Notes: generated by a model not told the origin, from the sequence alone. Positions 1-9,480 are shown, numbered from the stretch's first letter. The stretch is DNA of 64,000 nt from Legionella rowbothamii (GCF_900639985.1 NZ_CAAAIM010000001.1:1054001-1118000), one strand, 5' to 3'. Made by a program: numbers and translations.

Positions 1-2
1 GA

Positions 3-464
3 ATAAAATCCATGTTGGAGTCGACTATTTTACACCAAAAAATAGTTGAATGTTTTGACCAAAATAAAGTTATTGCTGCTTTATGTACTGGAGTGCTTAC
101 TGTTGCTCGAAGCATCGATCCTAAAACTCAAAAATCGGTTCTTTTTAATAGAGAAACAACAGCAGTCACCCGTTGGATGGAGTTATCCGGTTGGTATCTA
201 ACACGTCATTTTTTTAATGATTATTATCGAATTTATCCGGTAACAGCCCAAGAGGAAATTCAAAAGCTATTAAAAAGCCCAAATCAATTTTTTACAGGTA
301 AAGCAAAAGTATTTCCTATGCAATTCACCCATAAATTTTTATGCAGCCAATTTACTGTGCGGGACGACAATTATTTATCAGGACGCTGGCCAGGCGATTG
401 TTATCGCTTTGCTTTAGATCTTGTTCAATTAGTACAGAAACAACTAGAGCAATTGAGAGAATAG
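3..464 (+). CDS. DJ-1/PfpI-like protein (5' end outside window)
   Basis: The reading frame is open to the left edge of the window, so the first ATG at 12 is probably internal and the N-terminal part is missing. The visible C-terminal ~150 residues contain the nucleophile-elbow-like segment AALCTGV (Cys about 25 residues after the ATG at 12) and the segment SGRWPGDCYRFA, which I associate with a DJ-1/PfpI (class I glutamine amidotransferase-like) subfamily. Members are usually about 230 residues. The His that often follows the elbow Cys is Thr here. The stop is one base before the next ATG, so it is co-transcribed with the flavoprotein gene at 466. Function in the putative sphingoid-base operon is unknown; a redox or stress role would be a guess. 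Confidence 0.65.
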   Translation: MKSMLESTILHQKIVECFDQNKVIAALCTGVLTVARSIDPKTQKSVLFNRETTAVTRWMELSGWYLTRHFFNDYYRIYPVTAQEEIQKLLKSPNQFFTGKAKVFPMQFTHKFLCSQFTVRDDNYLSGRWPGDCYRFALDLVQLVQKQLEQLRE

Positions 465-465
465 T

Positions 466-1770
466 ATGAACCATCATAATACGATTAGAAATTGGGGAAA
501 AACTTTTGAATGCTTGCCAAATAAAATATACGCTCCCTGTTCAGAAGAAGATATTTGTCAGATATTACAACACTGTGCCAAAGAAGGCAAAAAATTAAGG
601 CCTATGGGATCACGCTATTCTTATACTCCATTAATTTGCAGTAATGATGCCATTATTTCCTTAGATAACTATCACGGCATCGAAGAGATTAATTACGACG
701 AAATGACAGTTACCGTAAAAGGGGGAACTAAAATTGCGGATCTGGAAAGCGAGTTATTTGCTAATAATTTATCCCTATACAATCTTGGTGATATTAATCA
801 ACAAACTATTGCCGGTTTAATTGCGACAGGCTCACATGGTACGGGTTTATCTTTTGGCATTGCATCCACCCAAATAACCTGGATTCAACTAATTACCGCA
901 GATGGCAGGGTAGTAGAATGTTCTCCTACCCAACAACCTGAACTCTTTAAAGCAGCCCAAGTATCTCTAGGAACTTTAGGAATAATTAATAAGGTAAAAA
1001 TCAAAGTATTACCTAAATATTACATGCAACAAGAACGTAATCTTATTGATTTTGATAAAGCACTTGTCAATTTAATTGCGTCATTTTCAAATAATAGAAA
1101 TTATGAGTTTTTTTGGTTTCCTTACACCAATTTTGTTTTTGAAAAAAAACATAATATAGTTTCTGAGGAAACAGAAGCAAAAAAATTTAAAAAACTATTT
1201 AACGATTATGTCTTGGAAAATGGCGCGTTGTGGTTATTGTGCGAATTATCACGTAATTTTCCTGATTTTTATAGAAAACACGCTAATTATATACTTAAAA
1301 ATCTAAATTCTAATTTAAAAAATACGGCCCCTAGCACTGAATGCTACGCGACCACGCGCTTAGTTAACCATCGAGAAATAGAATATTCTATACCCATAGA
1401 GCAAGCAGTAACTACTATTCAGCAGATTCGCCAATTGTTGAATCAGCATGATGTTCATGTTTCTTTTCCAATTGAAGTACGCAGTGTCGCTGAAGATGAT
1501 ATTTATCTTAGCCCTAACTATCAGCGTAAAACAGTTTGGATTGCTGTCCACGCCTATACCAAAGATATTTATGAACCCATTTTTAGAGAAGCTGAAAAGA
1601 TTTTTATAGAAAATCAAGGCAGGCCTCATTGGGGAAAAATGCATTGGTTATCCCATAAAGAAATCCAAAATTTATATCCTTGCTTAACGAAGTTTAAAGA
1701 CATTCGTAAGCAAGTCGACCCCCAAGGTATGTTCTCAAATGGCTATTTAAATAAGCTTTTGGGCGAATGA
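466..1770 (+). CDS. FAD-linked oxidase, D-arabinono-1,4-lactone oxidase family
   Basis: A 434-residue flavoprotein. The N-terminal FAD-binding (PCMH-type) domain spans about residues 10-180 and includes MGSRYSY and GSHGTG. The C-terminal ALO-type domain carries SFPIEVR and ends with the family motif HWGKMHW followed by DPQGMF. Family members oxidise aldono-lactones or sugar alcohols with O2. The covalent-FAD His found in many relatives (GxGHS) is replaced by MGSRYS, so FAD is probably bound non-covalently and the enzyme may act as a dehydrogenase; this is inference. It starts one base after the DJ-1-like gene and overlaps the next frame at ATGA (1767-1770), so it belongs to the same operon as the sphingoid-base genes. 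Its substrate there cannot be told from sequence. Confidence 0.8.
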   Translation: MNHHNTIRNWGKTFECLPNKIYAPCSEEDICQILQHCAKEGKKLRPMGSRYSYTPLICSNDAIISLDNYHGIEEINYDEMTVTVKGGTKIADLESELFANNLSLYNLGDINQQTIAGLIATGSHGTGLSFGIASTQITWIQLITADGRVVECSPTQQPELFKAAQVSLGTLGIINKVKIKVLPKYYMQQERNLIDFDKALVNLIASFSNNRNYEFFWFPYTNFVFEKKHNIVSEETEAKKFKKLFNDYVLENGALWLLCELSRNFPDFYRKHANYILKNLNSNLKNTAPSTECYATTRLVNHREIEYSIPIEQAVTTIQQIRQLLNQHDVHVSFPIEVRSVAEDDIYLSPNYQRKTVWIAVHAYTKDIYEPIFREAEKIFIENQGRPHWGKMHWLSHKEIQNLYPCLTKFKDIRKQVDPQGMFSNGYLNKLLGE

Positions 1771-1793
1771 GCATCCTGGAGAGATATAAAACT

Positions 1794-2618
1794 ATGAGCA
1801 CGAACAAGCATGCGATTATAACGGGCGGGTCAAGTGGTATTGGTAAAGCCCTCGCGATTAAACTCGCTCACCAAGGATATTCTCTGAGCATTATTGCACG
1901 GGATGAGCGTAAATTATGCCAAGCGAAACAAGAAATTATTGCTCACTGTTCCAATGCCCCCCCAATACTTACTTTTAGTGCTGATGTTTCTAAAGAGGCT
2001 GAAATTCATCATGCGATTGAAGAGGCTGTTTCAACACAGGGTTACCCAGATTTATTAATCACCTCGGCTGGTGTCGCGCACTGTGATTATTTTAACAACC
2101 TCAGTTCAGAACTATTTGAAAAAAACATCTCTATAAATTATTTAGGCTCTTTATATGCAATTAAAGCCGTATTCCCGTATATGAAAAAACAAAAATCGGG
2201 ACATATTGTTTTAATTTCATCTGGAGCAGGATTGATAGGAATTTGGGGTTATAGTGCCTATGGCCCTTCAAAGTTTGCTATTCGCGGTCTTGCTGAAGCA
2301 TTAAGGCCTGAGTTTAAAAAATACGGCATTAATGTTTCTATTGTCTATCCACCTGATACCAACACCCCTCAATTAATTCAAGAAGAAAAAACAAAGCCTA
2401 TTGAAACCCAAAGGATTACCGGAACAGTACAGCCCTGGCCAGCGGATACAATTGCAGACTGCATTGTTCAGGGCATCAAGAAAAACAAATTTCATATTAC
2501 TCCAGGCTTTTCTATTCGCTTCCTGAGAATTTTTCACAGCCCATTGTTCCAATTATTTAATTTTTATTTCGATATTTTAGTACGACGCCCCATATCTAAA
2601 GTGAGTAAGGATGAATAA
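1794..2618 (+). CDS. SDR family reductase, probable 3-ketodihydrosphingosine reductase
   Basis: An NAD(P)H-dependent short-chain dehydrogenase of 274 residues from this start. The Rossmann motif TGGSSGIG lies near the N-terminus, followed by the NAG-like TSAGVA, the catalytic Ser in LISSGAG and the YGPSK Tyr/Lys pair. The segment YPPDTNTP followed by EEKTKPIET closely recalls eukaryotic 3-ketosphinganine reductases (KDSR/FVT1) and separates it from FabG. The C-terminus is hydrophobic (FHSPLFQLFNFYF), which could associate with membrane. I chose the ATG at 1794 because GGAGAG at 1778-1783 is well placed; an in-frame ATG at 1767 overlapping the upstream stop is an alternative. It lies two bases before the serine-palmitoyltransferase-like fusion, which supports the assignment as the second step of sphingoid-base synthesis. 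Confidence 0.75.
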   Translation: MSTNKHAIITGGSSGIGKALAIKLAHQGYSLSIIARDERKLCQAKQEIIAHCSNAPPILTFSADVSKEAEIHHAIEEAVSTQGYPDLLITSAGVAHCDYFNNLSSELFEKNISINYLGSLYAIKAVFPYMKKQKSGHIVLISSGAGLIGIWGYSAYGPSKFAIRGLAEALRPEFKKYGINVSIVYPPDTNTPQLIQEEKTKPIETQRITGTVQPWPADTIADCIVQGIKKNKFHITPGFSIRFLRIFHSPLFQLFNFYFDILVRRPISKVSKDE

Positions 2619-2620
2619 TT

Positions 2621-5600
2621 ATGAGTACTGATTTAATCAGCTTATTTTACAAAAAAGCGGCTGAACAGCCACATAAAAAAATCTTCACTTATTTGCACCC
2701 CAATAAACCTGAGCAATCAATTACTTATGGGGAACTTGATTATCAAGCAAAGCAGATAGCGACCTTACTACGCTCGTTCGGTAATCCAGGGGACACCGTT
2801 TTATTAGTCTACCCTCCTGGATTAGAATTTATTACTAGTTTTATCGGCTGTGCCTATGCCGGTATGATTATTGTTCCGGTCATTCCCCCAGTGAATTTAG
2901 AAACAGCGCATAAATTAAAGCTCATTATCGACAATGCAAAGCCTGTAGTGTGCCTAACTACAAAAGAGCTCAACAATCAGCTCAACAAATTAAAACTAAT
3001 CAATCAATTAAGTAAAAAACCAATCGTTGGATCGATAGTGAATAAATTTGGTAAAAATTTAATATCAAAATTTACTCCACTTTGGGAGTCGCACTTTTTT
3101 TCTTTACAATGGCTAACTACCGATAACCTAGCTATTTCAGTAGATAATTTTTCTTTAGCCCCTATTGATCTCCAAGCGCCTTTATTTTTGCAATATACCT
3201 CAGGTTCGACAGGTACACCTAAAGGCGTAGTCGTTACTCATCAAAGTGTGCTGCATAACATTCAATTAATACAATACGTCCTGAACATCCAAGAAGACAA
3301 AGATAGTTTATACAGCTGGTTACCTCAATACCATGATATGGGACTTATCGGTTGCATTTTGACCCCCATCTACACGGGTCTTTATACTATTATTGATTCC
3401 CCATTTCACTTTTTGACCGAACCATTAAGCTGGCTACAAGGAATGTCAAAATATCGTTGCACCATTTCGGCTGCACCTAATTTTGCCTATAGTCTTTGTG
3501 TTTCCAAAGTAACTGAGTTAGAAAAAGCGAAATTAGATTTGAGCCATTGGCGGGTCGCTGTTAATTCAGCAGAGCCAATAAGAATATCGACTTTACGCCA
3601 ATTTCATAATTGCTTTAAAGAATGTGGCTTTAAAATTGAAAGTTTCTATCCCAGTTATGGTTTAGCCGAATCCACTTTATTTGTTACCACAAAAAATATA
3701 CAGCCTCAATTTAAATCACTAATCATTGACAAATATGAGCTACAAGCCGGCCGAATTAAAATCAGGGATTCGCTCGATGAGGATTGCCAAGAACTCGTAA
3801 GCAGCGGAGATATTGATCCCAGTATAAATCAACATCAAATACTTATTGTCGACCCTCAAAGCAATATAATTCTAGAAGAACAATTAATTGGCGAAATATG
3901 GGTTTCGAGCCTTAGTGTGAATCCAGGATACTGGAATCAAGATAACGATGAGATTTTTCAAACAAAATTTGAGGGCCAAGATAATTCGTATCTTAGAACA
4001 GGAGATTTAGGTTTTATTAAAGATAATCAACTTTATGTAACCGGCAGAATAAAAGATCTGATTATTATTCGTGGAAAAAACTTCTATCCTCAAGACCTTG
4101 AACATGTTGTTGAACAAGTACATACCAATATCCGTGTAGGCTGTGTGAATGTTTTTTCAGTTGATAGTGGGCAACAAGAACAATTAATCGTATTAGTTGA
4201 AATAAAAACTAAAAATAATTATGTGGAAATTTGCGATCTGATAAAAAAACACTTAATCCAATCTCAACGAATAGCTCCAGATGTAATTACTTTATTAGAA
4301 CCAAGAACATTGAAAAAAACGACTAGTGGTAAAGTAAGGCGCCGAGAAATGAAGCAATTATTCATCAACAAAGAGCTACCTACTTTATTTACCTATCAGC
4401 ACAATTCGATACCTAATGAAGAAGAACCAAGAGTCATTCCTCCTGAGCAATTGGAAAAAGAGTCTTCCCATAATAATGTATCGTCACTCATTTTTAATTC
4501 TATTCACCAATTGTTGCGTAATACGCCTATGGAAAACATCTCAAAAGACAGCTCTTTTGCTGAATTAGGTTTTGACTCATTGCTCATGGCCGAACTAGTT
4601 GGCCGCTTGCAATTGGAGTTCCCCGAACAGATTGAATTACCAATTCAAGACATTTTGGCTATTTCTGACGTAGGCTCTTTAATTGAACTCATCCAGAGAC
4701 AACTTAAAAGAAGTAAAATTCCAGAAAAATCTATAAACCACTCGATACCTACTAAAGTTTACTCTTCAGAAGAGCAACAACAATGGATGGAGTTAAAACA
4801 CTTACCTGAATATCAAAAAATACATCAAACTCGCACTATGCTGGGAGAAGTCGCTAATCAATTATATTTTAATGCAATCTCAGGAATTTCTGATAACTGC
4901 ATTCAGTTAGAGGAAAAAAGCCTCATTAATTTTTCTGGATACAATTATTTAGGTTATTCTGGTGATGAGCGTGTCATCAAAATGACTAGTGAAGCGATTA
5001 ATAATTACGGTACCTCGGTATCAGCAAGCCGGTTAGTTTCCGGGCAAAAACTCGTTCATATGGAGTTAGAACAAGCCATTTCAGAGTTGATTGGCACAGA
5101 GGACTCTGTCGTATTTTCTGCAGGACACGCGACCAACGTATCAGTCATTACCCATTTATTCGGTATCGAAGATGTTATCTTCCATGATATTTTAATCCAT
5201 AATAGCTCTTTACAAGGTGCTATTTTCTCTAAAGCAAAGCGTATCCCCTTTCCTCATAATGATTTTAATACCTTAGCCAAATTAATGGAGGCAGAACGTT
5301 CTCATTACAGGCGAGCTCTTGTTTTAATTGAAGGTATTTACAGTATGGATGGAGATATCCCGAATGTTCCCGAGTTTATCAAAGTAAAAAACCAATATAA
5401 TGCACATTTAATGATCGATGAGGCCCATTCTATTGGTGTCCTCGGCGAACATGGCGAGGGAATCCGAGAATATTTTAATTTGTCCGCAAATGATATTGAA
5501 CTCTGGATGGGCACCCTTAGTAAGGCATTTGCTAGCTGTGGTGGATATATTTCGGGTAAAAAAGAATTAATGGATTACATTCGTTACAGTTGTGCCGGTT

Positions 5601-5971
5601 TTGTCTTTTCTGCCGGAATATCTCCCGCGAACACGACAGCAGCTCTGGCTAGCATTCAACTATTAAAGAATGAACCTCATAGACCCCAACTATTACAAAA
5701 AAATGCGCAAAAACTACTTCTTGATTTAAAAAAACATGGGATAAATACGGGAGCTAGTGAGAATACTCCTATTATTCCTATTATCATCGGAGATGAGAAA
5801 AAAACAGTACAACTCTGCCTAAACTTGCGTCAGCAAGGAATATATACGCATCCGATTATTTATCCTGCTGTAGAAAGAGATTTGGCACGAATTAGGTTAT
5901 TTATTAATTATATGCATACCGAAGAGCAATTAGCTTATACAACGGAAGTTATCTATAAATATTTAGATTAA
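2621..5971 (+). CDS. Fatty acyl-AMP ligase / acyl carrier protein / serine-palmitoyltransferase-like fusion
   Basis: A 1116-residue three-domain enzyme. Residues ~1-590 form an adenylating ligase: the P-loop YTSGSTGTPKG lies near residue 195 and GRIKDLIIIRGKNFYPQDLE near 475, typical of fatty acyl-AMP ligases. Residues ~620-700 are an acyl carrier protein with LGFDSLLMAEL, phosphopantetheine Ser653. Residues ~730-1116 are an alpha-oxoamine synthase (PLP fold type I): NFSGYNYLG, DEAHSIGVLG and GTLSKAFASCGG with PLP Lys968. Established chemistry of these families predicts acyl-AMP formation, transfer to the carrier and decarboxylative condensation with an amino acid. The preceding KDSR-like gene argues that the amino acid is serine and the product 3-ketosphinganine. 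Other alpha-oxoamine synthases (BioF, LqsA-type) cannot be fully excluded. It is the last gene of the operon. Confidence 0.85.
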   Translation: MSTDLISLFYKKAAEQPHKKIFTYLHPNKPEQSITYGELDYQAKQIATLLRSFGNPGDTVLLVYPPGLEFITSFIGCAYAGMIIVPVIPPVNLETAHKLKLIIDNAKPVVCLTTKELNNQLNKLKLINQLSKKPIVGSIVNKFGKNLISKFTPLWESHFFSLQWLTTDNLAISVDNFSLAPIDLQAPLFLQYTSGSTGTPKGVVVTHQSVLHNIQLIQYVLNIQEDKDSLYSWLPQYHDMGLIGCILTPIYTGLYTIIDSPFHFLTEPLSWLQGMSKYRCTISAAPNFAYSLCVSKVTELEKAKLDLSHWRVAVNSAEPIRISTLRQFHNCFKECGFKIESFYPSYGLAESTLFVTTKNIQPQFKSLIIDKYELQAGRIKIRDSLDEDCQELVSSGDIDPSINQHQILIVDPQSNIILEEQLIGEIWVSSLSVNPGYWNQDNDEIFQTKFEGQDNSYLRTGDLGFIKDNQLYVTGRIKDLIIIRGKNFYPQDLEHVVEQVHTNIRVGCVNVFSVDSGQQEQLIVLVEIKTKNNYVEICDLIKKHLIQSQRIAPDVITLLEPRTLKKTTSGKVRRREMKQLFINKELPTLFTYQHNSIPNEEEPRVIPPEQLEKESSHNNVSSLIFNSIHQLLRNTPMENISKDSSFAELGFDSLLMAELVGRLQLEFPEQIELPIQDILAISDVGSLIELIQRQLKRSKIPEKSINHSIPTKVYSSEEQQQWMELKHLPEYQKIHQTRTMLGEVANQLYFNAISGISDNCIQLEEKSLINFSGYNYLGYSGDERVIKMTSEAINNYGTSVSASRLVSGQKLVHMELEQAISELIGTEDSVVFSAGHATNVSVITHLFGIEDVIFHDILIHNSSLQGAIFSKAKRIPFPHNDFNTLAKLMEAERSHYRRALVLIEGIYSMDGDIPNVPEFIKVKNQYNAHLMIDEAHSIGVLGEHGEGIREYFNLSANDIELWMGTLSKAFASCGGYISGKKELMDYIRYSCAGFVFSAGISPANTTAALASIQLLKNEPHRPQLLQKNAQKLLLDLKKHGINTGASENTPIIPIIIGDEKKTVQLCLNLRQQGIYTHPIIYPAVERDLARIRLFINYMHTEEQLAYTTEVIYKYLD

Positions 5972-5972
5972 A

Positions 5973-6011
5973 ATATTAGTGAATGATGTTTTTAACATCA
6001 TTCACTAATAT
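5973..6011. terminator. Bidirectional hairpin between convergent genes
   Basis: A perfect 18-bp inverted repeat with a 3-nt TTT loop (5973-5990 / 5994-6011), beginning just after the stop of the ligase-ACP-synthase fusion at 5971. The left arm contains ATTAGTGAATGATGTT. The right arm runs into the last codons of truD on the opposite strand, so the two convergent operons share it. There is no long U tract, so efficiency as an intrinsic terminator is inferred from stem length. Confidence 0.7.
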
Positions 6012-7018
6012 AAAACAAGCTCCCTTAATACCGCCGTGGCATAAGACCCAGCAGGTAAAATAAAAGACAACTCAGCAACCTTGTCTTGAATTACACAATC
6101 AAATTGTTCCACATGCAAAATATTTGCCCGCCATGCTTCCTCCAATCCCACACGTTCTAATCCAGCCAACCAGGGTTGCCAATCAGCATAGATTTTATCG
6201 ATCAACGCTGAAGCCTCTCCCTGAACCTTATGCTTACTTTTTCCAGGCAAAGGACTGGCAGGGGAAATATCTTTATCCCGAATGCGCTGCATTAATTCTT
6301 CTTGTACCTCATCAATGACAAAAATACTCTTTGAACCACTAAGTTGCATCACATCGCCGGTCAAAGGAGTATTCCAATTTCGTTCACTAACACGATGCGC
6401 CAAAATTAAATTAAAAATCCATGAACGCGCAGCCGAGCAATACATTCCTTTACGAAAACGATCTTTTACTTTACGCCCTTGCACCAGCATCTCTTCGGCC
6501 CGACTTAAATTACCTGCATCATGGCCAAATCGTTGTTCACCAAAATAATTAGGTACACCGGCTTTTTTAATTGCTTCTACGCGCTGTAAAAACGCGGCCT
6601 CATCAGTAAGATCACGCAAACGAATAATAAACTGGTTGCCCGTTAAAAATCCTGGCTTAAGTTTTTTATGATGACGGGTGCATTCCAGAACCCGCCACCC
6701 CGGTGCTGAAAGCTGTTCAATCCCCGGAATTTCTTCTCCTGGAGCATGCACGCTTAGCCATTGAGTGGTTAATGCTTGACGGTCTTTTAATCCGGCATAA
6801 CTAATCATTTTAACTGGCTTATGAATTAACGAGGCAAGAGATTTCACAACCTCTTCAGTATTCAAACCACTTTTTTCTATCCTTAATAGAATATGTTCGC
6901 CTTGACCACTAAAAGGAGTATCAAAGAATTCGTTAACCTGAAAATCTTCAGGTACGCATTTTAAATGTGCGGTAGATTGTGGTAAACCATAAACCCGCGA
7001 CCAATCCAAAGAATACAT
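6005..7018 (-). CDS. truD: tRNA pseudouridine(13) synthase TruD
   Basis: 337 residues, close to the E. coli enzyme (349). It isomerises U13 of tRNA-Glu to pseudouridine. The conserved segment [14 protein letters not shown] places the catalytic Asp at residue 79 (Asp80 in E. coli). Other family blocks visible are NYFGEQRFG and the C-terminal region with [11 protein letters not shown]. The 3' end is embedded in the long hairpin at 5973-6011. It is a single gene, divergent from pgi; the ~190-bp space between them holds the pgi leader. Confidence 0.95.
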   Translation of the reverse strand: MYSLDWSRVYGLPQSTAHLKCVPEDFQVNEFFDTPFSGQGEHILLRIEKSGLNTEEVVKSLASLIHKPVKMISYAGLKDRQALTTQWLSVHAPGEEIPGIEQLSAPGWRVLECTRHHKKLKPGFLTGNQFIIRLRDLTDEAAFLQRVEAIKKAGVPNYFGEQRFGHDAGNLSRAEEMLVQGRKVKDRFRKGMYCSAARSWIFNLILAHRVSERNWNTPLTGDVMQLSGSKSIFVIDEVQEELMQRIRDKDISPASPLPGKSKHKVQGEASALIDKIYADWQPWLAGLERVGLEEAWRANILHVEQFDCVIQDKVAELSFILPAGSYATAVLRELVLY

Positions 7019-7117
7019 TTAACAACCACCTATCTAAAAAATATCAGAAAAACCATCTGAGCTAACAAATTTTAAGTGCATAGTTTAAAAATAATCCGTA
7101 AAATCTATAGCTTTTGC

Positions 7118-7184
7118 TGTTAACTTGAATAGGTTAACACCGAACCCCAGGTAGAAACTAGGGGCAGTTACCCGTAGCTTTCGG
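7118..7184 (+). promoter_or_regulatory. Possible operator and structured leader upstream of pgi
   Basis: TGTTAAC (7118-7124) and GTTAACA (7133-7139) form a 7-bp inverted repeat separated by 8 nt, an operator-like arrangement. Directly after it, CCGAA (7140-7144) can pair with TTCGG (7180-7184), enclosing CCCC/GGGG (7145-7148/7161-7164), so the pgi transcript could start with a folded leader. No known riboswitch was recognised. The regulator, if any, is unknown. Confidence 0.3.
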
Positions 7185-7210
7185 CAACATATAACAATGA
7201 GAGAGAAAGA

Positions 7211-8650
7211 ATGAATCGCCCAACTGAACTAAACTCATGGAAAAAGCTTAAAAGATGCGCCCCTAGTTTACCGAAATCTTCTGCCCCACAAAACGCATAC
7301 GTTTCAAGCGAGCACCTGACACTGGATTATAGTGGACAGCCAATTAGTGACTCAATATTAAACCTTTTACTTGAACTTGCTCATGAAAGCAAATTATCTG
7401 AGCATATGCTTGCCCTGTTTGAAGGTGAACGCATTAATAATACAGAAGACCGCCCCGCCTTACATACTGCTTTGCGTGCTCAAGAGCAGGATAAAATTTA
7501 TGTTAATGGGCATAATGTAGTTTCTAATGTCACCGATGTGCGCCAAAAAATGAAGACTATTTCCACTCAAATTAGAGAGGGAAAATGGTTAGGTTATACG
7601 GGTAAACCGATTACGGATGTTGTTAATTTAGGAATTGGCGGCTCTATGCTTGGCCCCTTCTTTTGCGTTGATGCTCTTAGCGATTATGTCACGAGTCAAT
7701 TAAATTTTCACTTTGTCGCGGAAGTAGATCCGAATGCATTTACACGCGTTAGCGCCAAATTAAATCCAGAGACGACTCTGTTCATTGTTTCCTCAAAATC
7801 ATTCACGACGCCAGAAACTGTATATAACATGGAGAAAGCTTTGGCGTGGATGAATCTAGACCAACATGTAGATAAACATTTTATTGCCATCACCGCTAAT
7901 GTAGAAAGGGCCCGTGAATTGGGCTTTAAGCAAATTCTTCCCATTTGGGATTGGGTTGGTGGTCGTTATTCTGTTTGCTCTTCCATTAATTTAATTACAT
8001 GTATTGCTATAGGCTATGAGCATTTTTCTGCTCTCCTTGATGGCGCGAATAGCATGGATCAGCATTTCAAAACTACTGAGTTTTCCAAAAACTTACCCGT
8101 TCTTTTAGGCTTATTAGGGATTTGGAATATCAACTTTTTAGATAATAATAACTTATTAATGCTGACCTATTCTGAAGATTTAAAATTCCTGGTTCCCTAC
8201 CTGCAACAACTCGATATGGAAAGCAATGGAAAATCAGTGAATAAACAAGGTCAGCGAGTTAATTACGATACAGGCCCAATTATTTGGGGTGGTCCCGGAA
8301 ATCATGCCCAGCATAGTTATTATCAGCTACTGTGTCAGGGAACTCGCAAAATTTCAGCAGATTTAATTAGTGTAAAAATTTTTGATCAAGAACCTATTAA
8401 CAAAATGTGTCTTGGCCATCGAAAGGTACTCACCCAAGGAGTTGCTACAGAGGATAATCCTTACAGCTATATCCAAGGGGAGCTCCCGGTAAATCACATT
8501 TCCTTAGCCGATTCCTCTCCTAGAACTCTCGGCGCGCTTATTGCCTTGTATGAGCATAAAATTTTTGTGCAAGGAGTAATCTGGAACATTAATTCATTTG
8601 ATCAACCAGGTGTAGAAAGCGCTAAGAAAATATTTAAACAATACTCCTAG
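7211..8650 (+). CDS. pgi: Glucose-6-phosphate isomerase
   Basis: Interconverts glucose-6-phosphate and fructose-6-phosphate in the cytosol. At 479 residues it is shorter than the 549-residue E. coli protein. Visible blocks: LGIGGSMLGP (residues 140-149), SSKSFTTPET (194-203), GGRYSVCSSI (the family signature, with Cys where Trp is usual), DMESNGK with the probable catalytic Glu near 336, GPGNHAQHSYYQL near 361-375 with the catalytic His, and SFDQPGVESAKK at the C-terminus with the catalytic Lys. GAGAGAAAGA precedes the ATG. proC follows 8 bases after the stop, suggesting a pgi-proC operon. Confidence 0.95.
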   Translation: MNRPTELNSWKKLKRCAPSLPKSSAPQNAYVSSEHLTLDYSGQPISDSILNLLLELAHESKLSEHMLALFEGERINNTEDRPALHTALRAQEQDKIYVNGHNVVSNVTDVRQKMKTISTQIREGKWLGYTGKPITDVVNLGIGGSMLGPFFCVDALSDYVTSQLNFHFVAEVDPNAFTRVSAKLNPETTLFIVSSKSFTTPETVYNMEKALAWMNLDQHVDKHFIAITANVERARELGFKQILPIWDWVGGRYSVCSSINLITCIAIGYEHFSALLDGANSMDQHFKTTEFSKNLPVLLGLLGIWNINFLDNNNLLMLTYSEDLKFLVPYLQQLDMESNGKSVNKQGQRVNYDTGPIIWGGPGNHAQHSYYQLLCQGTRKISADLISVKIFDQEPINKMCLGHRKVLTQGVATEDNPYSYIQGELPVNHISLADSSPRTLGALIALYEHKIFVQGVIWNINSFDQPGVESAKKIFKQYS

Positions 8651-8658
8651 GTAGAAAC

Positions 8659-9480
8659 ATGAACGATAAACAATCTATTTCCCTCATCGGTGCGGGCCAT
8701 CTTGGCCGCGCGTTGCTATGCGGGCTAATCAAAAGTGGCTATCCCGCTCAATCCATTACAGTCAGCAATCGCAGCCAGGATAAATTAAGTCGTTTGGTGA
8801 ATGAGTTGGCTGTTTTACCAGCAACAACAAATAACGAGGCCGTCGATGCCGCAGAACTGCTTATACTTGCAGTAAAGCCTCAATTTATGCAGGATGTATG
8901 TCAAGAAATCGCCGCAAAAGTGCAAATGAAAAAACCACTCATTATTTCATTGGCAGGAGTAACGGAAATAGAACAAATTGCTCAATGGCTTGGGGGCCCG
9001 GATTTAAGTATCATCCGAGTTATGACCAATACCCCCATGGAATTTTGCAAAGGAACTTCTGCCCTGTTTGCAAACTCATGTGCCACGCATGCCCATAAAA
9101 AAATAACTGAGGCACTCTTTAACGCTGTAGGCTCTGCATTCTGGGTTGATAAAGAACAACTATTAGACCCTCTGACAGCGGCTATTGGCAGTGCTCCGGC
9201 TTATGTATTCTTGTTCATGGAGGCACTACAAAAGGCAGCAGTCAGTCAAAATATTCCTGAAGAGTTAGCAGAAAAAATAGCCATTGATGTAGTAAGTGGC
9301 GCAGCAGCCTTGGCAAGGCAGTCGAACTATTCTTTTGCTAAATTACGAGCCGGAGTAACGACCCCCCATGGTATTACCGAACACTCATTAAAGGCATTAG
9401 ATACGGAAAATTTTTTCACCAGCTTTAAGGAAATATATCAGGCCGCAAATGATCGTATTGAACAAATCAAATCGAAGTAA
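8659..9480 (+). CDS. proC: Pyrroline-5-carboxylate reductase
   Basis: Last step of proline synthesis: NAD(P)H-dependent reduction of 1-pyrroline-5-carboxylate. 273 residues, normal for the family. The N-terminal Rossmann motif is SLIGAGHLGRALL; ILAVKPQFM and IIRVMTNTPM are typical nucleotide-domain segments. The C-terminal dimerisation domain contains GSAPAYVFLFMEAL and RAGVTTPHGITEHSLKAL, where relatives usually read VTSPGGTT, so the substrate loop is slightly divergent. RBS-like TAGGTAGAAAC precedes the start; pgi ends 8 bases upstream. Confidence 0.93.
   Translation: MNDKQSISLIGAGHLGRALLCGLIKSGYPAQSITVSNRSQDKLSRLVNELAVLPATTNNEAVDAAELLILAVKPQFMQDVCQEIAAKVQMKKPLIISLAGVTEIEQIAQWLGGPDLSIIRVMTNTPMEFCKGTSALFANSCATHAHKKITEALFNAVGSAFWVDKEQLLDPLTAAIGSAPAYVFLFMEALQKAAVSQNIPEELAEKIAIDVVSGAAALARQSNYSFAKLRAGVTTPHGITEHSLKALDTENFFTSFKEIYQAANDRIEQIKSK

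Noticed and set aside
1360-1644. Minus-strand open frame inside the lactone-oxidase-type gene
   Set aside because: Shadow of a well-supported plus-strand gene; no RBS and no recognisable protein.
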